64,000 nt of DNA from Streptomyces marianii (GCF_005795905.1 NZ_VAWE01000001.1:4200001-4264000), one strand, 5' to 3'. Positions 18,974 to 28,701 are shown, counted from the stretch's first letter. Program-made: numbers and translations. Notes: generated by a model not told the origin, from the letters alone.

Positions 18974-19153
18974 GCGCTCGTCCGTCCCTCGTCGTCTCTT
19001 GCCGTTGGTGGGTGTCGCTAGGTGCGTCCCCGCATGGTAACGAGGTGCGCTGTGGCGAAGTGCTCGGGACTGCTCCACATGATCGGAAGGGCGGAGCCGG
19101 CGGGCGGAAACAGGGACGCCGCGGGGCCGTAGGTGCACGTACCCTTTTCTGTT

Positions 19154-20620
19154 GTGCCGAACGCCAACGAAGACAACCTCACCGAACTGAGCCAGGTGCA
19201 GCGCCGCGCCGTGAGCGAGCTGCTGCGCGTGTCCCCGGTCGCCGATGATCTCGCCCGTCGATTCCAGGATGCCGGATTCCGTCTGGCGCTGGTCGGTGGC
19301 TCCGTACGGGACGCTTTGCTCGGCCGACTCGGCAACGATCTCGACTTCACCACAGATGCCCTTCCTGAGGACGTTCTGAAGATCGTCCGTCCCTGGGCGG
19401 ACTCCGTGTGGGAAGTGGGGATCGCCTTCGGCACGGTCGGCTGCCAGAAGGACGGTCACGTCGGTGACGGAGTTCAGCGCTTTCAGATCGAGATCACGAC
19501 CTACCGCTCCGAGGCATACGACCGGACCTCACGGAAGCCGGAGGTCTCCTATGGCGACTCCATCGAGGAAGACCTGGTCCGTCGCGACTTCACCGTGAAC
19601 GCCATGGCCGTCGCTCTTCCGGAGAAGGAGTTCATCGACCCTCACGGAGGGTTGCAGGACCTTGCCTCACAGGTGCTGCGTACTCCGGGGACCCCGGAGG
19701 ACTCTTTCTCTGACGATCCGCTGCGCATGCTGCGTGCGGCACGTTTCGCCGCCCAGCTCGACTTCGAGGTCGCGCCCGAGGTCATCGCCGCGATGCGCGA
19801 GATGTCCGACCGTATCGACATCGTTTCGGCCGAGCGGGTCCGTGATGAGTTCAACAAGCTGATCCTCGCTCCGAACCCCCGCAAGGGCCTCGCGCTGCTC
19901 GTGGACACGGGGCTCGCCGAATGCTTCATGCCGGAACTGCCGGCCCTGCGGCTGGAGCGTGACGAGCACCACCGACACAAGGACGTGTACGAGCACTCAC
20001 TGATCGTGCTGGAGCAGGCCATCGCCCTGGAGGAGGACGGGCCGGATCTCGTGCTGCGTCTCGCCGCTCTCCTCCACGACATCGGCAAGCCGAGGACCCG
20101 GCGCTTCGAGCCGGACGGGCGCGTCTCCTTCCACCACCACGAGGTGGTGGGTGCCAAGATGACGAAGAAGCGACTCACGGCACTGAAGTACTCCAACGAC
20201 ATGGTCAAGGACATCGCCCGCCTTGTGGAGCTGCATCTGCGTTTCCACGGGTACGGCACCGGCGAGTGGACCGACTCGGCCGTGCGGCGTTATGTGCGCG
20301 ACGCCGGGCCGCTGCTCGAGCGCCTGCACAAGCTGACCCGCTCCGACTGCACTACGCGTAACAAGAGGAAGGCGAGCGCCCTTTCGCGCACCTACGACGG
20401 ACTGGAGGAGCGCATCGCCCAGCTGCAGGAGCAGGAAGAGCTGGACGCGATCCGTCCGGACCTGGACGGCAACCAGATCATGGAGATCCTGGGGGTCGGC
20501 CCTGGACCTGTCATCGGGAAGGCCTATGCGTTCCTGCTCGAGCTGCGACTCGAGAACGGACCGATGGTCCACGACGACGCGGTGGCGGCGCTCAAGGAGT
20601 GGTGGGCGACTCAAGGCTGA
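19154..20620 (+). CDS. pcnA: CCA tRNA nucleotidyltransferase
   Basis: This enzyme adds or repairs the 3' CCA end of tRNA. It has about 488 residues. The class II head has LVGGSVRDALLGRLGNDLDF and the catalytic DxD in it, then RRDFTVNAMAV and DDPLRMLRAARFAAQL. A C-terminal HD phosphohydrolase domain carries HHRHKDVYEHS and LLHDIGKPRT. The upstream GTG at 19133 would add 7 residues. Neither start has a clear ribosome site, and 19154 is where the family N-terminus (PNANEDNL) begins. The gene is divergent from the DUF6049-type gene. Confidence 0.95.
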   Translation: MPNANEDNLTELSQVQRRAVSELLRVSPVADDLARRFQDAGFRLALVGGSVRDALLGRLGNDLDFTTDALPEDVLKIVRPWADSVWEVGIAFGTVGCQKDGHVGDGVQRFQIEITTYRSEAYDRTSRKPEVSYGDSIEEDLVRRDFTVNAMAVALPEKEFIDPHGGLQDLASQVLRTPGTPEDSFSDDPLRMLRAARFAAQLDFEVAPEVIAAMREMSDRIDIVSAERVRDEFNKLILAPNPRKGLALLVDTGLAECFMPELPALRLERDEHHRHKDVYEHSLIVLEQAIALEEDGPDLVLRLAALLHDIGKPRTRRFEPDGRVSFHHHEVVGAKMTKKRLTALKYSNDMVKDIARLVELHLRFHGYGTGEWTDSAVRRYVRDAGPLLERLHKLTRSDCTTRNKRKASALSRTYDGLEERIAQLQEQEELDAIRPDLDGNQIMEILGVGPGPVIGKAYAFLLELRLENGPMVHDDAVAALKEWWATQG

Positions 20621-20626
20621 CCGCAA

Positions 20627-20660
20627 GCGAGGGCATGTTTCACGTGAAACACGCCCTCGC
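20627..20660. terminator. Terminator-like palindrome built around parS site 5
   Basis: The arms GCGAGGGC and GCCCTCGC flank the parS core with 2-base spacers on each side. The result is a 34-bp near-perfect inverted repeat 7 bases after the pcnA stop. Confidence 0.8.
20637..20650. promoter_or_regulatory. parS site 5
   Basis: A perfect GTTTCACGTGAAAC lies in the loop-proximal centre of the palindrome 20627-20660, between the convergent pcnA and MFS genes. Confidence 0.95.
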
Positions 20661-20673
20661 GCCGAGGGTCCCC

Positions 20674-20701
20674 GGGCGATGTTTCACGTGAAACATCGCC
20701 C
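20674..20701. terminator. Perfect 28-bp palindrome built around parS site 6
   Basis: The arms GGGCGAT and ATCGCCC extend the parS palindrome without interruption on both sides. It lies 18 bp before the stop codon of the convergent MFS gene. Confidence 0.8.
20681..20694. promoter_or_regulatory. parS site 6
   Basis: A perfect GTTTCACGTGAAAC, with its centre 44 bp from that of site 5. It is the only closely paired parS in the window. Confidence 0.95.
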
Positions 20702-20718
20702 GTACCTCTTCAAGGGTT

Positions 20719-21987
20719 TCACTGGCTCGCTCCGGTTCGGCGCCAGTGCAGAAGTGTTGCGGCACTCAGACCGTAGAGCGCGGCAAGCAGGGTGACCAGC
20801 GGGACGGATCGCCCGTCCGGGGGCAGCATCAGTGCCGTCACTCCGGCAGCGCCGACGAAGGCGACGTTGAAGAGCATGTCGTAGAGGGAGAAGACACGGC
20901 CTCGGTACTCATCGTCGACAGAGGTCTGCACGACCGTGTCCGTAGTGATCTTGGAGCCCTGGGTGACCAGCCCCAGGGCGAACGCTGCGGTGAGGATCGG
21001 CGCGGGAGCGAAGGTCAGCCCCAGGGCGGGTTCCAGAACGGCGGCCGCGGCTGCGAGGGTCGCGATCCATCCGTAGTGGCCGAGTCGGTCGACCCCCCAG
21101 GGAGTGATGACGGCTGCGGCGAAGAATCCGGCGCCGGAGAGTGCCACGGCCAGGCCGAGGAGCTTCAGACCCTGCGACTCCGTCGAGGACCAGGTGTACC
21201 TGCAGAGCATGAGGACCATCACGGTCAGTGCGCCGTAGCAGAAGCGCAACATGGTCATGGCGGCGAGGGCGCGGGCGGCGGTGCGTCGCTCGGCCAGATG
21301 GCGTAGTCCGCTGGCGAGGCCGCGGACCGTCGAAGCCAGGGCCGCACTGAGTCGTGGCTGCAGCAATTCCGGGTCGGGGCCGAGGAGTTCGCGACCCATG
21401 CGAAGGGAAGCGAGAGCCGCGCAGAGATAGAGCGTCGCCCCGAGGAGTACGACGATCGCGTCCGAGTCGGAGCCGGCGATGCGTACGGCGAATGCGAGGC
21501 CGCCGCCGGCCGTGGCTGCGAGCGTGCCGGCCGTCGGCGAGAGGGAGTTGGCCATGACGAGCCGTTCCTCGTCGACGACGCGCGGAAGCGCCGCGGAGAG
21601 TCCCGCCAGGACGAAGCGGTTGACTGCCGTGACGCAGAGCGCGGAAGCGTAGAAGAGCCATTCCGGGACCGGGGCGAGCATCAGCATGGCCGTGCAGCAG
21701 GCGAGGACGGCTCGCAGGAGATTCCCGTGGAGGAAGACCTGTCGGCGCGGCCATCGGTCCAGAAGGACGCCTGCGAACGGACCGATGAGGGAGTAGGGCA
21801 GGAGCAGTACCGCCATGGCAGCGGCGATCGCTCCTGGGGAGGCCTCTTTCTCCGGCGAGAAGACCACGTACGTGGCGAGCGCGACCTGGTACACACCGTC
21901 GGCCGACTGCGACAGCAGCCGTACGGTGAGCAGACGGCGGAAGTTCGTCAGGCGCAGGAGTACGCGCAGATCACGTACGACAGGCAT
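20719..21987 (-). CDS. Major facilitator superfamily transporter
   Basis: This protein has about 422 residues and around 12 hydrophobic segments. It has the MFS loop motif GPFAGVLLDRWPRRQVFL after the second helix, and resembles MFS_3/enterobactin-exporter-like permeases. The substrate is unknown. It is the last gene of a minus-strand padR-ino1-MFS cluster and is convergent with pcnA. The start is unclear: the frame is open to 22032, and ATG 21987 (PVVRDLRVLLRLTNFRRLL) is preferred because the family N-terminus begins there. Confidence 0.85.
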   Translation of the reverse strand: MPVVRDLRVLLRLTNFRRLLTVRLLSQSADGVYQVALATYVVFSPEKEASPGAIAAAMAVLLLPYSLIGPFAGVLLDRWPRRQVFLHGNLLRAVLACCTAMLMLAPVPEWLFYASALCVTAVNRFVLAGLSAALPRVVDEERLVMANSLSPTAGTLAATAGGGLAFAVRIAGSDSDAIVVLLGATLYLCAALASLRMGRELLGPDPELLQPRLSAALASTVRGLASGLRHLAERRTAARALAAMTMLRFCYGALTVMVLMLCRYTWSSTESQGLKLLGLAVALSGAGFFAAAVITPWGVDRLGHYGWIATLAAAAAVLEPALGLTFAPAPILTAAFALGLVTQGSKITTDTVVQTSVDDEYRGRVFSLYDMLFNVAFVGAAGVTALMLPPDGRSVPLVTLLAALYGLSAATLLHWRRTGASQ

Positions 21988-22009
21988 GTGGGCAAGCGTC
22001 ACACACGAA

Positions 22010-22042
22010 GAGAGCCCCCGGGCAGATGCCACGGGGACTCTC
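22010..22042. terminator. Weak hairpin between ino1 and the MFS gene
   Basis: The arms GAGAG-c-CCCC and GGGG-a-CTCTC lie 43 bases after the ino1 stop on the minus strand. It may reduce read-through into the MFS gene. Confidence 0.45.
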
Positions 22043-22084
22043 GACAGGGCGGGAGGACGGCGGAGTACGCGGTCCGGTGTCGAA

Positions 22085-23167
22085 CTAGCGCTCGACCTCG
22101 CCCTTGATGAACTTCTCGACGTTCTCGCGGGCCACGTCGTCGAAGTACTGGACCGGCGGGGACTTCATGAAGTACGAGGACGCGGAGAGGATCGGGCCGC
22201 CGATGCCGCGGTCCTTGGCGATCTTCGCGGCGCGCAGCGCGTCGATGATGACGCCGGCGGAGTTCGGGGAGTCCCAGACCTCGAGCTTGTACTCCAGGTT
22301 CAGCGGGACGTCGCCGAAGGCGCGGCCCTCCAGGCGGACGTAGGCCCACTTGCGGTCGTCCAGCCATGCGACGTAGTCGGACGGGCCGATGTGGACGTTC
22401 TTCTCGCCGAGCTCCCGGTCGGGGATCTGCGAGGTGACGGCCTGGGTCTTGGAGATCTTCTTGGACTCCAGCCGCTCGCGCTCGAGCATGTTCTTGAAGT
22501 CCATGTTTCCGCCGACGTTCAGCTGCATCGTGCGGTCCAGGATGACGCCGCGGTCCTCGAAGAGCTTCGCCATCACACGGTGCGTGATCGTGGCGCCGAC
22601 CTGCGACTTGATGTCGTCACCGACGATCGGCACACCGGCGGCGGTGAACTTGTCCGCCCACTCCTTGGTGCCCGCGATGAACACCGGGAGGGCGTTGACG
22701 AAGGCGACCTTGGCGTCGATGGCGCACTGGGCGTAGAACTTGGCGGCGTCCTCGGAGCCCACCGGGAGGTAGCAGACGAGAACGTCGACCTGCTTGTCCT
22801 TGAGGACCTGGACGACGTCGACCGGAGCCTCGGCGGACTCCTCGATGGTCTCGCGGTAGTACTTGCCGAGACCGTCGAGGGTGTGACCGCGCTGGACGGT
22901 CACGCCGGTGGACGGCACGTCGCAGATCTTGATGGTGTTGTTCTCGCTGGCACCGATGGCGTCCGCGAGGTCGAGGCCGACCTTCTTCGCGTCGACGTCG
23001 AAGGCGGCGACGAACTCGACGTCACGGACGTGGTAGTCGCCGAACTGGACGTGCATCAGACCCGGCACCTTGCTGCCCGGGTCGGCGTCCTTGTAGTACT
23101 CGACGCCCTGCACCAGCGAGGCGGCGCAGTTGCCCACGCCGACGATGGCTACGCGAACCGAACCCAT
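22085..23167 (-). CDS. ino1: myo-Inositol-1-phosphate synthase
   Basis: This NAD-dependent enzyme converts glucose 6-phosphate to inositol 1-phosphate, feeding phosphatidylinositol and mycothiol synthesis. It has 360 residues, the short actinobacterial form. It has the NAD-binding start [20 protein letters not shown], then [17 protein letters not shown], the active-site region [16 protein letters not shown] and [13 protein letters not shown]. The start is ATG after GGGAGCAG. It lies 52 bases after padR on the same strand, so regulation by the PadR protein is plausible. Confidence 0.96.
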   Translation of the reverse strand: MGSVRVAIVGVGNCAASLVQGVEYYKDADPGSKVPGLMHVQFGDYHVRDVEFVAAFDVDAKKVGLDLADAIGASENNTIKICDVPSTGVTVQRGHTLDGLGKYYRETIEESAEAPVDVVQVLKDKQVDVLVCYLPVGSEDAAKFYAQCAIDAKVAFVNALPVFIAGTKEWADKFTAAGVPIVGDDIKSQVGATITHRVMAKLFEDRGVILDRTMQLNVGGNMDFKNMLERERLESKKISKTQAVTSQIPDRELGEKNVHIGPSDYVAWLDDRKWAYVRLEGRAFGDVPLNLEYKLEVWDSPNSAGVIIDALRAAKIAKDRGIGGPILSASSYFMKSPPVQYFDDVARENVEKFIKGEVER

Positions 23168-23219
23168 TCCGGCTGCTCCCTGTGTGTTCTCGTGCGAGAC
23201 CCTGCTCAGGCGCGGGGTC

Positions 23220-23939
23220 TCAGTTGGTGGTGTCTTCGGACGGATCCGGCGGGGTGGGGCGCCGCGGTGCGACACCCTCGGGGGAGGCTTCGTCCCCGTG
23301 CCGGGGCAGGCCGCCCGACTCTCCAGAAGTGTTGTCCTGCCGAGCGGCTTCCCCGGTGGCCGTGGACCGTCGCTGGTCCCGCCCCGCCCGCTCGCTCTCG
23401 ATGAGTTCGTTCAGCCAGCGCACCTCGCGCTCGACGGACTCCATGCCGTGCCGTTGAAGCTCCAGCGTGTAGTCGTCCAGGCGCTCTCGTGTACGGGCGA
23501 GGGAGGCGCGCATCTTCTCCAGACGCTCCTCCAGCCGACTGCGCCGGCCTTCCAGCACTCGCATCCGCACCTCGCGCTCCGTCTGGCCGAAGAACGCGAA
23601 GCGGGCCGCGAAGTGCTCGTCCTCCCAGGTGTCGGGGCCGGTGTGGGACAGGAGCTCTTCGAAGTGCTCCTTGCCTTCGGCCGTCAGCCTGTAGACGATC
23701 TTGGCCCGGCGCCCCGCGAGCGAGGCGGCGAGGGCGTCCTCGGGTGCGCTGCCCGGCTCCTCGATCAACCAGCCGTTGGCGACCAGCGTCTTGAGGCAGG
23801 GGTAGAGGGTCCCGTAACTGAAGGCCCGGAAGATCCCCAGCGAGGTGTTGAGCCGCTTACGCAGCTCGTACCCGTGCATGGGGGCCTCACGGAGCAGGCC
23901 GAGAACGGCGAACTCGAGGATGCCGGAACGTCGGCTCAT
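23220..23939 (-). CDS. PadR-family transcriptional regulator
   Basis: This 239-residue protein has an N-terminal winged helix ([19 protein letters not shown], then [20 protein letters not shown]) and [20 protein letters not shown]-terminal coiled coil (about 120-185) for dimerisation is followed by a disordered tail. The start is ATG after AGAGGAGG. It lies first in the padR-ino1-MFS cluster. A 21-bp operator-like palindrome (23980-24000), 41 bp upstream, suggests autoregulation. Confidence 0.93.
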   Translation of the reverse strand: MSRRSGILEFAVLGLLREAPMHGYELRKRLNTSLGIFRAFSYGTLYPCLKTLVANGWLIEEPGSAPEDALAASLAGRRAKIVYRLTAEGKEHFEELLSHTGPDTWEDEHFAARFAFFGQTEREVRMRVLEGRRSRLEERLEKMRASLARTRERLDDYTLELQRHGMESVEREVRWLNELIESERAGRDQRRSTATGEAARQDNTSGESGGLPRHGDEASPEGVAPRRPTPPDPSEDTTN

Positions 23940-23979
23940 CGGTCGCCTCCTCTGCCTTCCCGGATGGTTATGCCGTGCT

Positions 23980-24000
23980 GATGTATCGAATCGATACATC
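23980..24000. promoter_or_regulatory. Probable PadR operator
   Basis: A perfect inverted repeat GATGTATCGA-A-TCGATACATC has the ATGTAT/ATACAT half-sites typical of PadR operators. It lies between padR and the divergent penicillin-binding protein gene, so it could control both. Confidence 0.75.
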
Positions 24001-24300
24001 CAGACGATAGAGCGACGCTCCTGTTGCGACAAGAGGGGCCCTTGTGACCGGCATCACATCACCGATTCGCAGCAAGTGAGTTGCCTTATTTGGGATGAAT
24101 TTTCAGCCCAAGAGGTTTTTGTTCGTGCGTAGTCTGTGCGCCATGCAGACCACCGGGAACCGTGTGACACCAGGAGGCGTCCTCGTTCTGGATGCATTGC
24201 GGATGAGCCCTCCGCCGGGCTGGTCCGTACTGATGTCGGGGGGACCGGATCTCAACTGCCGCTTCCAGGCGTTCGCGCCTGCTCGAGGAGTAGTCGTTCG

Positions 24301-27027
24301 ATGAGCGAGCACCGTCGCAAACCGCCGCAGTCCGAGGGTGGCGGACGTACCGCGGCCCGGCGCGCCGCCCAGCAGCCTCCGACTGGCCGCCGTGCGGCCC
24401 GGGGCGCAAGCACCAGTTCTCCCTCCGCGCCGCACGGAGAAGAGCAACCGTACGGAGGCCGGGCTGCCGCCCGGCGCGCCGCCCAGCGCGGTGGGGGCGG
24501 CCGCAGAAGGGCCTCGGAGGCCGGCGGCGCCGGGATCGGCGGTCACGGTGGTGGCCGCCGCGGTGGCGGCGGTCCGGGAGGACCGGGGCGCGGTCGGGGC
24601 GGTGGGCCCGGGAAGAAGCGGCTGATCGACTATCCGCGCCACGACAAGTACGGCTGGCGCCGCTGGGTGCCGTCGTGGAAGCTCGTGGCCGGCCTCTGCC
24701 TCGCGTTCCTCGGCAGTCTGATGACCGCCGGCACCATCGCGTACGCGGTGGTGGGGATTCCCGAGCAGGACAAGGCCGCCAAGGCGCAGAACAACGTCTA
24801 CTACTGGGCCGACAAGTCGCAGATGGCCGCGACCGGTGGCGAGGTCAACCGTCAGATCATCTTGATCGACAACATCCCCTCCCACATGCAGAACGCGGTG
24901 ATCTCGGCCGAGAACAAGACGTTCGAGACCGACAAGGGCATCGATCCGATGGGTATCGCCCGTGCCGTGGTCAACATGGCGAAGGGCGGCCAGACCCAGG
25001 GTGGCTCGACCATCACCCAGCAGTACGTGAAGAACGCCATGCTCGGCGACCAGTCCCAGACCTTGAGCCGCAAGGTCAAGGAGCTCTTCATCTCCATGAA
25101 GGTCGGAACCGAGGTCGAGAAGCCCAAGATCATGGAGGGCTACCTCAACACGTCGTACTACGGCCGCGGCGCCTACGGGATCCAGGCTGCCGCCCGCACC
25201 TACTACGGCAAGAACGCGAAGGACCTCACCGCGAGCCAGTGCGCCTTCCTCGCCTCGCTCCTCAAGGGCGCGACGTACTACGACCCCGCCGGCGCGACGG
25301 AGATCGACCCCAAGGCCACGCCGAAGGCCAACACCGAGCGCGCCACCAAGCGCTGGATGTGGATCCTCGGCGAGATGCGCAAGGACGGGCACCTGACGGA
25401 CGCGGAGTACACGGAGGCCGTCAAGGAGTTCCCGAAGCCCGACAAGCCGAAGAAGAACGCGCAGCTCGGCGGTCAGACCGGTTACCTGGTCGACCTCGCG
25501 AAGGCCTACTTCATCAACAACAACGACCAGGGCATCACCGCCGAAGAACTCGCCAAGGGCGGCTACGAGATCCACACGACCTTCGACAAGAAGAAGGTCG
25601 ACAAGCTGACCAAGGCCGTCGAGGACGTCCGCAAGAGGAACATCGACGCGAAGAAGCGCCCGGAGACGGACACCCACGTCCAGTTCGGCGGCGCCTCCGT
25701 GAACCCCAAGACCGGGGCGATCGTCGCCATCTACGGCGGTGAGGACGCGACGAAGCACTTCACCAACAACGCGGACAAGACCGGTGCCCAGGTCGGCTCG
25801 ACCTTCAAGCCGTTCGTACTCGCCGCGGCCATGCGGGACGGCGTGCGCGACCCCAACTCCGGACCCGTCCAGGGCCCGGACGAGCGCAGGATCCTCGACC
25901 CGGACAAGAGCCGGTACAACGGCGTCAACAAGCTCAAGATCAAGCAGTACGACGGCAGCGTCTGGCAGAACGAGAAGGGCGAGGAGTGGCTGCAGCGCAA
26001 CGACGGTGACGAGTCCTACAAGGACATCAGCCTCCGCGAAGCGATGATCCACTCTGCCAACTCGCCCTTCGTCCAGCTGGGCATGGACGTCGGTATCGAC
26101 AAGGTGCGCGAGGCGGCGATGGACGCCGGACTGCGCGAGGACTCGCTGGTCGAGTCCGACGTCCCCTCCTTCTCGATCGGTATCTCCGACCCCAGCGCGA
26201 TCCGCATGGCGGGTGCGTACGCCACCTTCGCCGCCAACGGCGAGCAGCGCGAGCCGTACTCGGTGAAGGAGGTGAAGCACAGCGGCGAGGTGATCTTCAA
26301 GCACGAGGACAAGTCGGAGCGGAAGTTCTCATCGGCCGTCGCCAGCAACGTCACCGACGTGCTGCGGGACGTCGTCGAGGACCCCGAGGGCACGGGCCGC
26401 AACGCCCGTCTCCCCGGTCGTGACGTGGCCGGCAAGACCGGCACCACCGACGGCAACAAGTCGGCGTGGTTCGTGGGCTACACGCCGCAGCTGGCCACCG
26501 CCATCGACATGTACCGGATGGACGACAACGCGGAGAACAAGAACCGCAAGTTCCTGGAGATGTTCGGAACGGGCGGTCAGCAGAAGATCCACGGTTCGTC
26601 GTTCCCGTCCGAGATCTGGCACGACTACATGGAGGACGCGCTCAAGGGCACCGAGGTCGAGCGCTTCTCCGAGCCCGAGTCCCTCGACGGCGACGCCGTC
26701 TACGGCGGCGGTCTCACCAGCCCCGAGCCGACCCCGTCCGAGATCCCGTCGGAGACGCCCTCCGAGACGCCGTCGGAGACGCCCTCCGAGACCCCGTCCA
26801 AGTCCCCGAAGCCCTCGAAGTCCTGTGACCGGTTCGACTGGACCTGCGACCCGACCGCCGGGCAGGACGGAGATCCGAGCAACGGCGGGACCGACACGGG
26901 CACCACGGACGGCGGCGTGACGGACGGTGGTGTGAGCACCAGCCCGTCACCGTCGGACGGCGGCAACGGCAACGGCACGCAAGGAAACGGGAGCGACGGC
27001 GGCTGGCTGGGAGGACCGGAGGGCTGA
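24301..27027 (+). CDS. Class A penicillin-binding protein (transglycosylase/transpeptidase)
   Basis: This bifunctional peptidoglycan synthase has 908 residues. A Gly/Arg-rich cytoplasmic N-terminus (about 1-115) and one membrane helix (LVAGLCLAFLGSLMTAGTIA) come first. The GT51 domain has ENKTFETDKGIDPMGIARA and GGSTITQQYVKN. The transpeptidase has SxxK in GSTFKPFVLAAAM, SxN in SANSPFVQLG and KTG in AGKTGTTDGNKSAWFVGYTP. A Ser/Thr/Pro/Glu-repeat and Gly/Asn-rich tail (about 805-908) is probably wall-embedded. The start is ATG after GAGGAGTAG. It is divergent from padR. Confidence 0.96.
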   Translation: MSEHRRKPPQSEGGGRTAARRAAQQPPTGRRAARGASTSSPSAPHGEEQPYGGRAAARRAAQRGGGGRRRASEAGGAGIGGHGGGRRGGGGPGGPGRGRGGGPGKKRLIDYPRHDKYGWRRWVPSWKLVAGLCLAFLGSLMTAGTIAYAVVGIPEQDKAAKAQNNVYYWADKSQMAATGGEVNRQIILIDNIPSHMQNAVISAENKTFETDKGIDPMGIARAVVNMAKGGQTQGGSTITQQYVKNAMLGDQSQTLSRKVKELFISMKVGTEVEKPKIMEGYLNTSYYGRGAYGIQAAARTYYGKNAKDLTASQCAFLASLLKGATYYDPAGATEIDPKATPKANTERATKRWMWILGEMRKDGHLTDAEYTEAVKEFPKPDKPKKNAQLGGQTGYLVDLAKAYFINNNDQGITAEELAKGGYEIHTTFDKKKVDKLTKAVEDVRKRNIDAKKRPETDTHVQFGGASVNPKTGAIVAIYGGEDATKHFTNNADKTGAQVGSTFKPFVLAAAMRDGVRDPNSGPVQGPDERRILDPDKSRYNGVNKLKIKQYDGSVWQNEKGEEWLQRNDGDESYKDISLREAMIHSANSPFVQLGMDVGIDKVREAAMDAGLREDSLVESDVPSFSIGISDPSAIRMAGAYATFAANGEQREPYSVKEVKHSGEVIFKHEDKSERKFSSAVASNVTDVLRDVVEDPEGTGRNARLPGRDVAGKTGTTDGNKSAWFVGYTPQLATAIDMYRMDDNAENKNRKFLEMFGTGGQQKIHGSSFPSEIWHDYMEDALKGTEVERFSEPESLDGDAVYGGGLTSPEPTPSEIPSETPSETPSETPSETPSKSPKPSKSCDRFDWTCDPTAGQDGDPSNGGTDTGTTDGGVTDGGVSTSPSPSDGGNGNGTQGNGSDGGWLGGPEG
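26734..26799 (+). repeat. 12-bp coding repeat in the penicillin-binding protein tail
   Basis: Five and a half in-frame copies of a 12-bp unit (CCSTCSGAGACS) encode PSET repeats in the extracellular tail. Copy number is expected to vary between strains. Confidence 0.8.
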
Positions 27028-27049
27028 CGCCGCGCTGGTGAACACGCCG

Positions 27050-27096
27050 AGAGGGCCGTGGCACCCGGAGTCCTCCTCCGGGTGCCACGGCCCTCT
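27050..27096. terminator. Strong terminator after the penicillin-binding protein gene
   Basis: A perfect 21-bp stem (from AGAGGGCCGTGGCACC) with a 5-base loop is followed by TTTCG. It sits 22 bases past the stop. Confidence 0.9.
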
Positions 27097-27100
27097 TTCG

Positions 27101-27123
27101 TTGTCCACAGGCCGTTGTCCACA
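27101..27123 (+). promoter_or_regulatory. Two perfect DnaA boxes
   Basis: TTGTCCACA occurs at 27101-27109 and 27115-27123, same orientation, 14 bp apart. They lie between the terminator and the next gene start. Both are exact matches to the Streptomyces consensus. Confidence 0.75.
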
Positions 27124-27164
27124 GGTCGTACGCGGTGGCGGCCCCGTACGGCAGGATGTGCTCC

Positions 27165-28658
27165 ATGGCGAGCCCGGAGAAGACGATGCCGCAGCACGAC
27201 GAGGCGCCGGTCAGTCCCACGCGGAGGGACGAGATCGCGGCCGCCGGCAGTGAGCTGATCGGGGGTCCTCTCGGCCGCTGGGCGCGGGTCGGCGGCAGCC
27301 GGCTCACGCCCGTGAGGGTCGTCGCCCTGGTCGCGATCGGGATGTTCGCGCTCGGCATGGTGCAGAAGATCCCCTGCTACGACTGGGCGTGGTTCCGGGG
27401 CACCAGCTCGCAGTACACGCACGCCTGCTACTCCGACATTCCGCATCTGTTCCTCGGACGCGGCTTCTCCGACGGCCTGGTGCCGTACTTCGACCGGCTG
27501 GAAGGCGGCATGGAGTACCTCGAGTACCCCGTGCTGACCGGCTTGTTCATGCAGGTCGCCGCCTGGCTCACCCCGTCCGGCGGCTCCATCCAGCACCGCG
27601 AGCAGATCTACTGGATGGTCAACGCGGGCATGCTGATGATCTGCGCCGCGATCATCGCCGTGTGCGTCGCGCGGACCCATCGCCGCAGGCCGTGGGACGG
27701 GCTGCTGGTGGCCCTCGCACCCGCGTTCGCCCTCACCGCCACCATCAACTGGGACCTGCTGGCGGTCGCCCTCACCGCGGCGGCGATGCTCATGTGGTCG
27801 CGCGGACGGGCTCTGGCCTTCGGCATCCTCATCGGGCTCGCCACGGCGGCCAAGCTGTACCCGGTGCTCCTCCTCGGCCCCCTGCTGGTGCTGTGCTGGC
27901 GGGCCGGCCGGTACCGGGAGTACGGGACGGCCCTCCTCGGCGCGGCGGGGGCCTGGCTGGCGGTGAATCTGCCGGTGATGCTGGCGGCGCCCGAGGGGTG
28001 GAAGAAGTTCTACACGTTCAGCCAGGAGCGCCAGGTCGACTTCGGGTCCTTCTGGCTGATCATCACCCAGCGCACGGGCGAGTCGATCGAGGTCGACACG
28101 GTCAACACCTACGCCACGGCGCTCATGCTGCTGGCGTGCGCCGGTATCGCCGGGCTGGCCCTCACGGCTCCGCGCAGACCCCGGTTCGCACAGCTCGCCT
28201 TCCTGGTCGTGGCGGCGTTCATCCTGACCAACAAGGTCTACTCACCGCAGTACGTGCTGTGGCTGATCCCCCTCGCCGCGCTGGCCAGGCCGCGCTGGCG
28301 GGACTTCCTGATCTGGCAGGCCTGCGAGGTCATGTACTTCCTGGGCATCTGGATGTACCTCGCGTACACGACGAGCGGGGACAAGCACCAGGGCCTGCCG
28401 CCGGAGGGCTACCAGCTGGCGATCGCCCTGCACCTGCTGGGAACGCTCTATCTGTGTGCCGTGGTCGTGCGGGACGTCCTCATGCCCGAGCGTGACGTGG
28501 TGCGGCAGGATGGTTCGGACGACCCGTCCGGCGGTGTCCTGGACAGGGCGACGGACGTCTTCGTACTCGGCCAGGCAGCCCGTCCGCCGCGGCATGCGGC
28601 GCACGCCGTGGAGGGCCCGCGGGTGGAATGGGGCAGGACCGGCCCGGCGGCCCGCTGA
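27165..28658 (+). CDS. GT87/DUF2029-type membrane glycosyltransferase-like protein
   Basis: This polytopic protein has about 497 residues and roughly 10-11 membrane helices. It resembles actinobacterial polyprenyl-phosphate-dependent mannosyltransferases. A loop after the first helix carries acidic residues (YFDRLEGGMEYLEYPVLTG), and the conserved region LLAVALTAAAMLMWSRGRAL...ATAAKLYPVLLL follows, with NKVYSPQYVLWLIPL near the end. The acceptor is unknown. ATG 27165 was chosen; GGCAGGA lies upstream, and the frame is open to 27135. Two DnaA boxes lie just upstream. Confidence 0.8.
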   Translation: MASPEKTMPQHDEAPVSPTRRDEIAAAGSELIGGPLGRWARVGGSRLTPVRVVALVAIGMFALGMVQKIPCYDWAWFRGTSSQYTHACYSDIPHLFLGRGFSDGLVPYFDRLEGGMEYLEYPVLTGLFMQVAAWLTPSGGSIQHREQIYWMVNAGMLMICAAIIAVCVARTHRRRPWDGLLVALAPAFALTATINWDLLAVALTAAAMLMWSRGRALAFGILIGLATAAKLYPVLLLGPLLVLCWRAGRYREYGTALLGAAGAWLAVNLPVMLAAPEGWKKFYTFSQERQVDFGSFWLIITQRTGESIEVDTVNTYATALMLLACAGIAGLALTAPRRPRFAQLAFLVVAAFILTNKVYSPQYVLWLIPLAALARPRWRDFLIWQACEVMYFLGIWMYLAYTTSGDKHQGLPPEGYQLAIALHLLGTLYLCAVVVRDVLMPERDVVRQDGSDDPSGGVLDRATDVFVLGQAARPPRHAAHAVEGPRVEWGRTGPAAR

Positions 28659-28669
28659 GAGGAACCTAA

Positions 28670-28701
28670 GCCCGCTCGCGGGCCTTTGAGGGCCGGCCCT
28701 C
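28670..28701. terminator. Twin palindromes between convergent genes
   Basis: GCCCGC-TC-GCGGGC followed by CTTT (28670-28687) and the 14-bp perfect palindrome GAGGGCCGGCCCTC (28688-28701) lie between the GT87-like gene and the racemase-like gene. Confidence 0.7.

Noticed and set aside
24103..26304. 733-residue minus-strand frame antisense to the penicillin-binding protein
   Set aside because: Leu/Val/Asp-rich shadow translation, typical of the complementary frame of a Streptomyces gene.
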